Notes under the pieces: generated by a model | Told to the model about the DNA's origin: nothing | The model's input: the letters and a program-made list of their open reading frames with translations, nothing else | Database searches by the model: none | Assembly (NCBI GenBank): GCA_947462335.1 | Contig: OX381714.1 | Coordinates: 37,607,360-37,671,359, forward strand | Direction: 5' to 3' | DNA length: 64,000 nucleotides | DNA from: Harmothoe impar | Lineage: Eukaryota > Annelida > Polychaeta > Phyllodocida > Polynoidae | Part shown: positions 12,179 through 24,411 of the stretch, in pieces | How the letters are laid out: the number at the start of each line of letters is the position of its first letter | How positions within the stretch are numbered: the first letter of the stretch is position 1 | Made by a program: the position numbers and the translations under genes

Positions 12179-12616
12179 CCCTTTAAGGGCCACATATTGC
12201 TTTAAGGCAGTCTTCCCGAAAACTTTTTCGACATGCAGGACATTCGGTCCTGCAGATCTATTATTTTGCAGGCCCAGCTTAATTTTTGCAGGCCCGGATA
12301 CCAGAGGGCAATTTTCATATCTAATAAAAAGATGTATGAAGCAAGAATTAAAATATAATAAATATGCTTTTCTGCTTATTCCCATTGAATCATTGCAACA
12401 TGTAGAATTTTGAGTATTGATATTCAAAACGTTCATGCAAATGTGTTTCCCTCTATAAACCTTAATAATGGTCCGATTTACAAACCGTAAAAACTGACAT
12501 GTAGCCCAAAATCCAGCCAGTCATTTGGACCGGCAGAAGGACCAGATCAGCCGGTCCAGCGGCATTTTAGCCGGCTATAGCCGGTGTCCGGCACGTTTTC
12601 GGGAAGACTGTTAAGG
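12179..12616. mobile_element. Fragment of TTAA-type MITE split by another element
   Basis: CCCTTTAAGGGCCACATATTGCTTTAAGG (written in pieces: CCCTTTAAGGG, then GCCACATATT, then GCTTTAAGG) matches the left end of the elements at 7049 and 36726. It is interrupted at 12208 by a hAT-like MITE. The rest of the TTAA element right of 12616 is not recognisable. Confidence 0.5.
12208..12610 (+). mobile_element. hAT-like MITE, copy A
   Basis: A 403-bp element with perfect 16-bp TIRs: CAGTCTTCCCGAAAAC at the left and its complement at the right. It is flanked by the 6-bp direct repeat TTAAGG (12202-12207 and 12611-12616). The subterminal region near the right end is a GC-rich block with TAGCCGGCTATAGCCGG. 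Copy B at 20683 is a close, inverted relative over its full length. CAG-start TIRs are hAT-like, but hAT usually makes 8-bp duplications; a 6-bp duplication suggests an unusual hAT lineage or a Dada-like element. Confidence 0.75.
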
Positions 12617-12796
12617 TAGTTCCAGATTTTCATAATATGCAGCTAAGCCATACGTGATGAACTTCAATTAATGGCCAGGGAAACTGCATGTTGATATCAA
12701 ATAAACTTGTGAATATTGTGTTGTATAACACTGGAAGAGATAATGCACACAGGCTGGTGCAACTGAATCACTTTTAGTATTAAACTAGCTCTCTAA

Positions 12797-13047
12797 CCCT
12801 TTAATGGCTGCACAGTGCTTTGATGCATTATATGCTCTTTTGTGACATTGTCAGCAAGAATGCATGCAGCCTTGACCATTAACTGGCCAGTGCTGCATTC
12901 ATGGATCATGCCAATATACCATACAGGGTTGATATGGGGGTCAGCATGGTCGATGCATCAATGCAGCAAGTTACTGATCGTCAACCCACTGTTGGCGAAT
13001 TATGGCAACAAATGAGCCTCAAAGGTTTAACAAAAGTCCCTTAAAGG
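12797..13047. mobile_element. TTAA-type MITE, copy 2
   Basis: A 251-bp relative of the 7049 element. The left end is CCCTTTAATGG leading to GTGCTTTGATGCATTA, flanked by CTAA. The right end is CCCTTAAAGG flanked by TTAA at 13048-13051. The interior shares the GCATGCAGCC, GGGTTGATA and GATGCATCAATGCAGCAA blocks. Confidence 0.65.
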
Positions 13048-14772
13048 TTAAGTAAAAACACAGGAACTAGTCTATGACTATTGCATGCTGGTACCCTGAT
13101 GGAGGTCATGTGACCATCCCCCCCCCCCCCATGTTAGTGACAGGTGAGGGGTTAAGTAGGAGGCTGGTGGTCGGGTACAGGCTGCATTAATGGTCTAATT
13201 AAAGGTAAACACAGCCCGCTGGTTACGTGTAAATAGTCAGGGTACCACGAGGGGACGTGTGTCTCTGCAAACATGGTCTGTAACAGCTGCGGGTCCTGAC
13301 CTGAGACCAACCCGCATCGAATCTATTAGATCCAACACCTACTATAAACTATCCATCAGTGGGGACGGTTAGGCTTTCGTGGGATGTAGTGTTTTCTATT
13401 TTGATCATTGTGTACTACAGTAGAGTAGATATATACTTAAGACATTAACAACAAAAAGAACTACCGTACATGTAGAAGTTCTGAATTTCTAAAGAATTCG
13501 GTAACAAGTAAAGGAATAAAGGGTACCTAGGATCATTTTGAAGATTAATACAAATGTTTTAAAGTAGGTCTTTGATGAATACTCTTGTACAATTCCATGC
13601 TAATGGTCTAGGTGATACTGTTCTCCATTTCGTTATATAAATATTTTACTAGGGCACAGTCGCTGGAATAGGTACAATGAGAATTGGATTTGTTGTGTGG
13701 TTGGAGATTTGACTTCAACTTGACAGCTTCAAATGCTAATCTCGACATCTCCTGATTGCCTTGGTGTTCGGGCCTTTTACAAAACCGAATATGGTTGAAC
13801 ACATACTTTAGTCCACTCCACTAATTAAATGTCAGTCACCCGACCCCCCCCCCCCCCAACACACGCACACATATTTCCTACATTCAGATTGTCCTCTTGA
13901 TATTCACCATTCTGCCCTTAATGTTTTCTTTTAAGAATGCTATGTGTATATACCCTAGCTCTACAATTTAGAAATGACGTCTTGATTTAGAAAGCTATTT
14001 CAGAACCTGTATACCGTGTTTCTTGTCCGTCAAATACAAGCCCCCAAAGGGCAAGTAGCCAGTTAGTATGCAGTCTGGTGAATCCAATTTTCTCAATTGT
14101 CACTAAGTGCTCGTTATAGCTTCTGCAACTACATGTATGGCAAATTCTGAAATCCTCACAAGAAAAGTACCAGTAATTCTTAAAGGAAAGACTGAAGTAT
14201 TTCCAAGCATCGAACGATATTAATGGATAGATAATATAATTATTTGCTGATTTATTTACTTTATCTCATATACTGAATTTCCATCTGCAACGTTGATCGA
14301 TAATAAAGGCTACAAATGACAGCATTTGCAGCACTTCACTTAATTAGATCTCTTCAACCCAGGAAATTAATCCGAGGGGTCTGTGAGTTAGGGGGCCGTT
14401 AAGGCTGGTCTCAGGAGGGGTAGGTGGTGATTGGCCTGCCCTGGAGGAGACGGCCCTATGCCCTGAGCAGCTCCACATTCCGTGAGCAGCTCGTTCTGCT
14501 CTTAGTGCTGTAAATGAGCAGCTCCTTCCCCTCCCCTTATACCACCAGATGCTCTGTATTCATTGCCTGTGGCAGTGTCTAATCACATGGGACCAGGGTT
14601 AAAAAGAAGCAGTAAAAATGGTACCATGGGGAGGGGGTGTGTAGTCGGAGACGGTATCTACCGCCGTCTTATCTTTGGTGCAGAAGACCTGCACTGCAGT
14701 ACATATACTTACTATGTAATCCCTATCTACCCATACTTCTTACCGAGATGTTTACCAAGGTTTTATCGTAAT
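13048..14772. other. Non-coding stretch, no gene seen
   Basis: AT-rich, with a 14-C tract at 13844-13857 followed by an AC-rich run. Nothing with coding character. Confidence 0.45.
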
Positions 14773-15204
14773 AAGAATCTGTTTAGAGACTGAATTCTCC
14801 TGTCCTAACCTCTATTAGCTGCTCACTAAGATATCTATCTTATCCTCCATGAGCTGCTCATAAAGATCTGCTTGAAAACTGAATTCCCCTATCCCTCTCT
14901 CCATGAGCTACTCATAAAGATCTGTTTGAAGACTGAATTCCCCTATCCCTCTCTCCATGGGCTACTTATAAAGATCTGTTTGGAGACTTCATAAACCTAT
15001 CCTACCCTCCTTGAGCTACTCATGAAAATCTGTTTGGAGACTGAATACTGCTATCCTACCAGAGCTCTAAAAGATCTGTTTGGAGACTGAACCCTCCTAT
15101 CTCATGTCCTTCTTACATGAGCTGCACATAAAGATCTGTTTGGAGACTGAATCCTCCTATCCTATCTTCCATGAGCTGCTCATGGAGATCTGATTGAATT
15201 CCCC
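14773..15204. repeat. Degenerate tandem repeat, unit about 60 bp, 6-7 copies
   Basis: Each unit contains AAGATCTGTTTGGAGACTGA, then a pyrimidine-rich CTATCC block, then CATGAGCTGCTCAT. Copies vary by substitution and small gaps. The palindromic word GAGCAGCTC also occurs just upstream (14464, 14482 and 14515 region). Confidence 0.8.
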
Positions 15205-17214
15205 ACCCTTCCACTTGTTCAAACCCATAAAAGCTGCTCATCCTACGCCAGCATCATCTCCAAGTAGATGGCTCTGACCCCCAGGGCGGGGTCAGTGGGT
15301 GCATCCATGGTGGTAGCGACATGTAAAGTTGACATGTATCGATCCCTGTATTGGTGGGATGAGTCCCAGACTTAACAACATGCATGCAAATGTCGTCTGC
15401 TATTCATAACTTAACTATAGCACTTTATCGTGTTAAACCACCATCTTGTCCCCCGAATGGACATCGCTAGTTCCCATGTATTATTGTAAACTTGCACTGT
15501 CCTGCTATAGAAGTGGGATTCATCTGCCCCCTTTTAAGATATGAGGCAACCTCCTCTCTATTGCACTACAACCTACCCGTTAAGCCCATATATGTGCCCA
15601 TAATGGCTTGTCATTGATTGTTACCCTATCTAGGTCCGATTCACAATGTTTGCACAAGGCACCCTTTGATGGTGGAAGTCACATTAGGTCAACATGGTTA
15701 ATTGATGGCATATTTCTCCATGCTGATTCTGAATGGACTGTTTGACTGATACGCAACCCAACTTGATTCTGATCGATCGATAAAACATAGTGGTCACATA
15801 GTGGTGAGAGATGGAGGATACAGATGTATACAATGTCTATAGCTATGATTTATTGGAACTGCATTCTGTGTGATTACATGTGACCAGGCTAGGGAAAAGA
15901 CCCATCCGGGGAGGAATTAGTATTTAAAATTGGTGTCATACTCTTTAAAATGAGATATCATGAGTTAAAAAATTCCTCGTAGTTTTGTGGGAATTGATTT
16001 TCAAAGATTGGTACATATCAATAACTGTTAATGGTAGATAAGCTCTAAAAGCATCACATCCCATAATAAATAGCGATAATTATGAAAAATCAGTTTTATT
16101 TAGATAACCAAATAAAAATGGTATTTTTTAGTCTAAATTTGGTTCTAGAATGAATTTTTACAGTCTGTTTTCAGTTTTGAGTAACAGATGTGATACTTAA
16201 GAAACCGGGACAATTATATCCCATTTTGTGAAATGGAATGGTTTCCATGGCAACCAAAAATTGTTTTATATGCCAATTTTCCATAGAAAACGTTCTTTTT
16301 GCATTCCAAATATGGAATGTTTGCAGTAAAGATAGAACAACTATTATAAGTCTATTGAATTCTACACAAAAAACTAGCCTAGAGCATTTTTACTTGAATT
16401 GTGCACTCTCTAGCCCTTCTGATGCCCCCTGGTGGCCAAAGCCAGTACTAAAAATCCCCCGCGGATGGGTCTTTTTGCTTGTTGGGTCACACATTTAGAT
16501 TAAATACGAATATATTAAACGCACACAGCTAGTTATAGCAGTTACAGTATTCATATCACCTCCGGCTGAGTTACAGAAATATAGGATAACATTGTGTGGA
16601 GACGAGTCGTTGACTGTTGTGGGTGGGGCTCAGTTCTTTGCACTTTGAGGGATGTTGACATAGACTCATGTCAGAGGCTGCAGGCTGCTGGTCCAGTTGT
16701 GTAGTCTCACACAGTATGGAGGGCATGTACTATAAGCAGTCTTCCTGAAACATTTTTTGTACCATGTACATGTACTATGATACCCAAATGTTGATATCTC
16801 TATGAATAAGTAGTTACTTACTTTTATGTATAATATTTTCATATGACATGATACTCTATAATATTGTTTGTACATCAATGATGTGAATGCAACTATCGGC
16901 TAGTTTTCTAAATATGTTTTCATCATTCCTTACCTCCAACGAGGTTGTGAATAAAACACCTTAAATTGAATTACTACACCTTATAATGGCCTGCAGCTGT
17001 GGGGGAGGACTGCTATAACATGTTATCGTATTAGAGCCGGGTAATGGTGTATTTATTGCACAGTTTGGTCCCTGTGCTCTCAGGGGGTCAACTTCAGCTC
17101 TTAGCGAGGTGAGGAGATCTACTGGAAGGTAGAACATGGCAGTGTGGGCTGTATAAATGTTAGAGCACCCGGCCTTGTAAATATTATCACCTCCCGTATG
17201 GTGTACACGCTTTG

Positions 17215-17428
17215 CATTTAAAGGTGCTCTAATGCACCATGCCTTCACATGCTACACTGGTGCAGCACTGGTGAATAACTCACCAGGGTTGCAATCATGA
17301 CGAGCCCACAGGGGTGGTACACTCCAGAACAGTCGGCAAAATGCACTATATCCCAGTGCCGCCGAGCTTCAATAAAATACCAATGTAACAAATGAACATA
17401 AAAGATAAGGCATGATCCGGCCTTCAAG
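17215..17428. mobile_element. Possible remnant of TTAA-type MITE
   Basis: The right edge, read on the other strand, is CCCTTGAAGGCCGGATCATG, which resembles the CCCTTTAAGGGCCGCATAGTG end of the family, and is followed by TTAT. The interior has GCAGCACTGGTGAATAACTC and GGTTGCA words like the intact copies. The left end is unclear. Confidence 0.3.
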
Positions 17429-19927
17429 GGTTATGCTTGTATTATGACCAATGTCTGTGTTAAAGTTAAAAGTATAGTAGTGTTTCAAGAGGTGGTCTAT
17501 AAACAGGATCATGTTAAGTACCAATGTAAAGCCCCGTTTAAAGCCTCCAGTACATACATGCTCGTGTAACATGATGGCCAGGGGCTGCTCCCTCAGACAT
17601 GCTACCTGGTATACAGCCCAGACACACAGGTATACAGCCAAGGGGTAGCATAATAACACAGCTTATATAGCGGCAGTTAGTTCAATAAATTGTGCATGTT
17701 AAAGACTTAAACTAAACAGTCTGCACTGAGAATACTATATGCATCCATCTTGTGGATTCTAGTAATCCCCCCCCCCCCCACCATACACACACACAGCTAT
17801 CTAGGCCAGTAGTTGTTGGGGGATAATTAAGTATATATAATGGCTAGATAATGGTAATATGTACTTGTGGCTGTAGTATATTTGCCCCCTGTAGTGCTCC
17901 TTTGGAGAATGATGGATGATGCCACCTGCCAACTGGGAGGGTATCCAGGGGTGGGGACGTGGGTGCCAGGACTCAGGAGGGGTGCTGGGGAGCTGGGGCC
18001 TCCTCTCACATGCTGCAGCATGTTATGTTACATAGAACATGCTAAATAACATGCCACTTCAAGGTGGGTTGTAGTATGGTTCACTCTAATGTCAATTGGA
18101 TTGGATTGCCCAGCGAAAGCTAATCTCATGGTTTCGGATTTCACTTTAGAAAAATATCTTTCAAAAAACTTCCAGGGTCATTTTAGGATTAGTATTACAA
18201 GCCCAGGTATAGGGAATTCAAATTATTTATATCAATTCACCTAGTTAATGTTCAAGGCGTTGATCCTCAGAGTCAGGGGGATGATCCTCAAGCAGACTTT
18301 AAAATGAAATTACAGATCCCCACCTTGTAATGTTGGGTCACATTAACTATGTCAAGCCCCAGTTCCCCAGACCTGTATTCAACACACACTGTACATCTCA
18401 GTACGTGTAGCATGATAGGACTGTGTTCTCATGTGTAACCCCAACCCATCATGGTATTAGTGGCACATCTGTGACCTTTGGACACGCCCCTTTGGCAGAG
18501 GGCCAATAGAGAGGATCAAGGTCGTTGATTCGTGTATTTAATTTGGGCATAAATGTTACCATTAAATCATTTATGGAATTGATATTGATCGAGGAAGTTG
18601 AAACATTTATGATATATTTAGATTTCTGGTATTGAAACATGAAACGCATTAACTTAGTATAAAAAAAAGTAACGATACATCATATATACATATAACATAT
18701 ACATGTAGTGTCTTGTTACCCCTACTGCAAAGCCCTATACATACCAGGGTAATTAGAATGTATACAAGGGAGAGTCACCACGTCGTATAAACCTTTTCCA
18801 GTATAACCTATCAAAGCTTTTCCCCTTCACATCAGGACCCCGCCCCCCGTTCTGGTTGGTTCTCTTTAAGATTTGTGGCAGTTAAGTTTGATCTCTTTTC
18901 TGAACACCTACTTTTGAAAAGAGTCTTGCCCTTTTTCAATGTGGCTTAGACATTGACTCGTGTATTTCCGGTTTAGTCCACCTGCTCTCCGGCAGGGCGA
19001 GTTTCAAGCATTGGTCGTCAGACGTAGTTGTGCCGATGTCGGATCAATGAATGGGTGCGTGACATTTTCAAAAGAGTATTCAGCCTCGAAACAGGAAAAA
19101 CATGAACGGGCAGTTAGCATCAATTTAGCTCAACACTTTAGGTGTGGAAAATGGGAAATAGAGATGATTTATTTGAATAAAAGTGTGTGTGTGTTTTTGG
19201 CAATTAATCATCTATAGTACCCGGTAGTGGTAGACAGCGTGTATCACGTGAATACATGTATGTGCATGTATGGGATTTGGTTACTATGGTGATTGCCATT
19301 TTTCGTTTAACCCTATAGTTTAACAGGTGTAATACTCATTGCCTCAAAACTTCATTTTTCATTTGTTGCCATGATACCCCAACGCAGCTACGTTTTTGCA
19401 TCATGATCATGCTTTCGGGAGTGTATCAATTCCATGAATACATTGAATTATAAACATAGTTGTGCCTATACTTGTCCAAACAGCTGGGAATACACCTATT
19501 CCACGGTCTACATTGATTCATACAAATAACCCAGAGGCGCCTCGTCTACTAGATATACACACAGACCAGACTAATAATAACACATTTGCACCCATTCAGT
19601 GTGTCCCTCACATCAGGCCCCATTGTTGTGGAGAGCAAGGGGTCAAGCTACAGAAAGCCCTTGAGGCCCCCTCCCCTCCCCTCAGTCCACTGCCCCGCCC
19701 CCTGGCCATTCACAAACACCCCTACCCCACACTCACCCCTCCATCCACCCACCCCCTGTACCAGCCCAGGACTACTAGTAATGTGTAATACAGGAGCAAA
19801 TTGGGGCTCAAGCTGAATAATTCAGCAATACAGATGGTTGGGGTGAGGGATGAGTGTAAAATGGGGAAGGGTATATGGCAGGGCTGGGGGAGTGGATTGC
19901 ACAGAGTTCAGGTTTTGTGGAGCAGAT

Positions 19928-20010
19928 CGAGAGATGCCACTTTCCTACCTCTATAGGACTATCTTCTGTTTCCTTTAGATTTCCGAATTAAATCATGAAT
20001 ATTATTTTGT
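19928..20010. repeat. Dispersed repeat, GAGATGCCACTTTTC family, copy 2
   Basis: GAGAGATGCCACTTTCCTAC matches the starts at 5554 and 33837; similarity fades into AT-rich sequence. Confidence 0.4.
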
Positions 20011-20682
20011 TTTAAACTTCGTGAGGTCGCTATATTTCCTATTTTAATCGACCAGGTAGTGACGTCTATGGTGGAGGGACAAGGGTTGAAATCAGGGTTG
20101 AAATGAGCAGGGGGTTGTAGTGGGAGGTGTGGGTGGGGGGTGCAGGTGCAATGGAGGTCACACCTCATGCTCGTGCTGGGAAATAAAAGAGTCAATATTC
20201 TATTTTTAGAATAATTGGTATGCAATTTTCTGGATTTGTGCACATTGGCCAAAACTAACCTGTGAGATGCAATGTTTTCACGAGTCCATGTGAATAGTAA
20301 AATCCATTGATATTTGGATATATAACCATTCAGTTTTGTACGCTCTAACATCCATCATGTTTGTAGTGGCCCTTGTACATGTAGGTCAACTCGTGCATGA
20401 TGATAATATTAGGCGCCATTTTGCAGTGACTAATGTTAAGTAGGTTGATTAATGGTCATTAATTAAGCGTCATCACGGTCTGAACCAGACCAGGTGGCAG
20501 GCCTAATGGTGTTTGTATACAAACCAGACCAACAACCCAGTGGGCAGTGACACAGAACGTTGAAATAGCCTTGGAAACTGCTTGTCAATGCTAATGTTCT
20601 GTGCCCACTGGAAAGACTTCTCTTCTCACCCAGACTGTGCCCACAGAGTTTAGATGCAAATCTCTAGTAACACCAGTTAGCA

Positions 20683-21086
20683 CAGTGTCCGTGAAAACGT
20701 GCCGGACACCGGCTATAGCCGGCTAAAAGGCTTCTGGACCGGCTGGACTGGTCCTGCTGCCAGTCCAAATGACTGGCTGGATCTTTGGCTACATGTCAGT
20801 TTTTACGGCTTGTAAATCGGACCATTATTAAGGTCTGTAGAGAGAAAAGCATTTTGCACAAATATTTTGAAAATCATTACTATAGATTGTACATTTTACA
20901 ATGTTTCAATAGGAACATACAGGAAAGCTGTATTGATTCAATATAAATTCTTGCTTAATATATATTTTTTGAGATATGAAAAGTGCCTTCAGGCGTCCGG
21001 GCCTGCACAATTTAAGCCGGTCCTGCCAAATAATAGATTTGCAGGACCGAATGTCCTGCATGGCAAAAAAGTTTTCACGGAGACTG
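20683..21086 (-). mobile_element. hAT-like MITE, copy B (inverted relative to copy A)
   Basis: A 404-bp element with ends CAGTGTCCGTGAAAAC and GTTTTCACGGAGACTG, flanked by the 6-bp direct repeat TTAGCA (20677-20682 and 21087-21092). Read on the minus strand it aligns with copy A at 12208 along nearly its whole length. Shared blocks are CATGCAGGACATTCGGTCCT, TTAATAATGGTCCGATTTAC and TAGCCGGCTATAGCCGG. The subterminal TIR bases differ from copy A at both ends. Confidence 0.75.
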
Positions 21087-22120
21087 TTAGCATGTAGATT
21101 CTGATATGCTTTATCATGAGGGAAACTGCACCTTGAAGCCAATCGATCAGGCCCATTGGGTGACATTTACAATGAATAGTACCCTTACTCTGGTTCATTT
21201 TAATGGGCCATGCTAGTTTCAGGTTTGCCACCGTTATGGAGTGGAGGGGATGATCATGTCAGATTGTTCCGGGTCAGGGACATGTAAGGGAATTTCAAAT
21301 TGAAAAAAAGATTTTCTCAAAAATCTCTTGGAATTTCAAATTATGCTAGAGAAATTCTTTGAAAAACGCCCCCCCCCCCCAAAAAAAAAAGTCGCCCCCA
21401 TTTAACAACAACTCTAAATCTTCTAGAGGGGAGGGGATAAATTTCTGTGCATTCACACGGAAATCCACCTAGCTACCCTGTGTTGTTAAAATGATAATGT
21501 GCTATTTTGTGTACCTTGTTGGACAGTAGGGGCGGTGGTAATGCTTTATACATAATTAAGATAAAGATTGTTATTGAAATATGGGGTCAGTAATTACCAC
21601 TGTATGTATAAAAAAAACCTAGGCGCCTGACGAGGTGAGATCGTTTAATCATAAGCGACTGTACTCGAGCCTAGGAAAAAATAAAACTTTACAAACTTGA
21701 ACTTGATTGTTCTTCTAGCTACTACGGTAGGTAAGAAACACCTTGAAAAAGAATGAAATTTGATTACATTTTCATAGCCGTTTAAAAACATTGGGTTTAT
21801 GTCACAATTATCAGGGACTTTTGATATTTAGTCAGAGAAATATCAGGGAAAAGAGAATTTAGAACTTCCTTGTCAGTGGCAACCCTGAGTTTGTTTACGT
21901 TTACACGACAGGTAAAAGGTTGGTAGATGGACATATAACCTAGGACATGTCAGATATAATTGGTACACAAAGTGTGATCATGAAATATGATTGTCATTGT
22001 CTAATCTGAATCCCAATAGTAAGGGACCAACCATTAACACAGCCACCAGTCCCTGGAAATAACCAGCACATTAGACTCTATATATGGTAAGGTTGACAGA
22101 CTGGATTTATATCACCCTTA
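21087..22120. other. Non-coding stretch, no gene seen
   Basis: AT-rich sequence with a C10A10-type homopolymer junction near 21370. No exon or element end recognised. Confidence 0.45.
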
Positions 22121-22779
22121 CACCTTCACCAAAGGGCCTTCCCACTGACTGTTGGGCATCTATAACCACCAATGACGGTGTATCCCCCCTACCCACCAAC
22201 TTCACCAAAGGGCCTTCCCACTGAGTATTGGGCATCTATAACCACCAATTACAATGTCCATCCCTCACACCCCTCCACCTTCACCAAAGGGCCTTCTCAC
22301 TGACTGTTTGGCATCTATAACCACCAATGAGAGTGTATCCCCCACACCCCTCAACCTTCACCAAAGGGCCTTCCCACTGATAGTTGGGCATCTATAACCA
22401 CCAATGACAGTGTATCCCTCACACACACCCACCTTCACCAAATGGCCTTCTCACTGACTGTTGGGCATCTATAACCACCAATGAGAGTGTATCCCCACAC
22501 CCCTCCACCTTCACCAAAGGGCCTTCCCACTGACAGTTGGGCATCTATGACCACCAATGACAGTGTATCCTCCACACCCCTCCACCTTCACCAAAGGGCC
22601 TTCCCACTGATAGTTGGGCATCTATAACCACCAATGACAGTGTATCCCCCACCCCCCCCCCACCCCCCACCTTCACCAAAGGGCCTTCCCACTGACAGTT
22701 GGGCATCTATAACCACCAATGACAGTGTATCCCTCACACCCACCACCTTCACCAAACGGCCTTCTCACTGGCAGTTCCA
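22121..22779. repeat. Minisatellite, unit about 78 bp, about 8.5 copies
   Basis: Each unit runs ACCTTCACCAAAGGGCCTTC, then CACTGACAGTTGGGCATC, then TATAACCACCAATGACAG, then TGTATCCC plus a variable CACACCC spacer. The spacer length varies and the last unit diverges after CTCACTGGCAGTT. Tandem units are contiguous, so this is not a CRISPR array. Confidence 0.9.
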
Positions 22780-23295
22780 GTACCAGACGTGGAGTGTTGT
22801 CTAAAGTAGACAGAGTTGTATAAATAAGGCGGTGTGGAGGGCAGGACGTGAGGTGCACGAGGAGCCACACTCTGACATTCAGCCCTCTGACATTTTGCTG
22901 CAGCAGGATGATGGCCAAAACAAGGTCCGTCCAGCTGACCTTTGTGTGGGCTACATTTAGGTCGACAATTGTCGTCTGCTTTCTTCATTTCCGCTGATAT
23001 TGAATATATTGGTTTCCATTGAGGTATGTCTAAATAAAGGCCTTAACTAACGAGTGGGCCTAATCTAGTACATTGTAGTTTGGTGCTACCGTCACAGAGG
23101 TATGATTTGTTTCATAGTTTCTACCGTTGTAAAACCACCTAAGATTGGAGATCTGGGATATCAGGGCGATCAAGTAGAATTACCAGTATATCTCAGCTTT
23201 TACCATGTGAATTAACAATTCCTTGATGTTGCAATTCAAAATAGAATGTCCTCTTCTCCCTTCCTGGTGAGACATCCTCCATTACCGTCTCTGAA

Positions 23296-23307
23296 TGACG
23301 TCACGTG
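23296..23307. promoter_or_regulatory. Overlapping CRE and E-box
   Basis: TGACGTCACGTG combines a full palindromic CRE (TGACGTCA) with an overlapping CACGTG E-box. Function is only an inference from the motif. Confidence 0.25.
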
Positions 23308-24315
23308 CCTACATGATACCCCTGATGCATCATTACAATGGGATCTCCGAAAATAGCACATATAAAAAATATAAAAAAAAGCACAATGGATGCTTTACCT
23401 GCTCAGTGCCTAAAGTCACACCTTACACACACCAGACTAAATACCCCCCCCCCCCACCTCCCAACCCCTCCAACAGCTTGTACCCCCCCCCTCCCCCACA
23501 CACACACACACCCTGTGTTTACCTGCCAGTACAAAGAGAACCTCACAGCCGGTTACCATGGTAACCAGTAACCCGGCTGGGGTGACCTCTGACACTGGTA
23601 GTACGGCTGGAGATGTTCTTACATGTGTCTCACTCACTCGTATATACAAGTATGTGTGGGGGAGAGAAAGGTAGGATGGTGAGTAGGCACTGCAGCTTCA
23701 CAAGAACCTCAACTTTAAAGACACTTGGCATGAGAGGGGAAGCACTGATTGGCAGTGGCTAAAATGAGAGACTTTATCTCCTACATATCCATGTACTGTA
23801 TGAATACATGTACAACATTTTTACATTTATCAGTTGTTTCCTGAGGCTTCCCTACGGTTACACAAGACAATCATGAGTATAAATCATTTTTAAAACGGTG
23901 AAATTGATATCCTTTATACTAGTATACTGTGGATAGTGATTGATGTTAGGGTAGTACAAGACGACACATCTGACAAGTGACTTCAGCCATTCTGCCCATC
24001 TCCTCGAGGTGTAGAGAGCTCTATATATTCGCCTTCATGGATGACTGGCGTATGGATATCACTCATACTAGTATCATTTGGTATGTAGTAGAAATTCTCG
24101 GCCATAATTTAATGTATGAAATGGAGCAGATGCATATTACATTTCCTAGTACAATGTACCCTGTCATCATGCACAAAATAATAACCAGCCCTAAAAACTA
24201 AAATTGCAGACTGCATCAAGAGACCCAGGCGGGTTCCCCTGGGGTGGGGGTCTCTGGTTGTGGCAGATTTCCTCACCAGGGGACCGCATGATGAGGGCAC
24301 TTATCTCGGTCTGGT

Positions 24316-24411
24316 CACGTGACTAGATAATTAGGTCACGTTGTGTTTTTGTCTCCCACCAGATGGCGTTGGTGAGGTCAGGGGGCACGTGTGTGCTCAC
24401 TGGTGACGTCA
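24316..24411. promoter_or_regulatory. E-box / CRE cluster
   Basis: CACGTG at 24316-24321 and 24386-24391 and the palindromic CRE TGACGTCA at 24404-24411 fall within 96 bp. This is a plausible intronic enhancer or cryptic promoter, but sequence alone does not prove it. Confidence 0.25.

Larger units (their letters stand above)
15205..20682. other. Non-coding stretch with weak repeats
   Basis: No exon recognised. Holds a remnant of the TTAA family (17215-17428), a C/AC tract near 17767 and a dispersed repeat copy (19928-20010). Frames such as 19462-19788 are proline/threonine-rich from C-rich sequence and show no domain. Confidence 0.45.

Noticed and set aside
16737..16780. Third copy of the hAT-like MITE
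   Set aside because: GCAGTCTTCCTGAAACATTTTTT resembles the end of copy A, but the likeness stops after about 30 bp and no second end is found.
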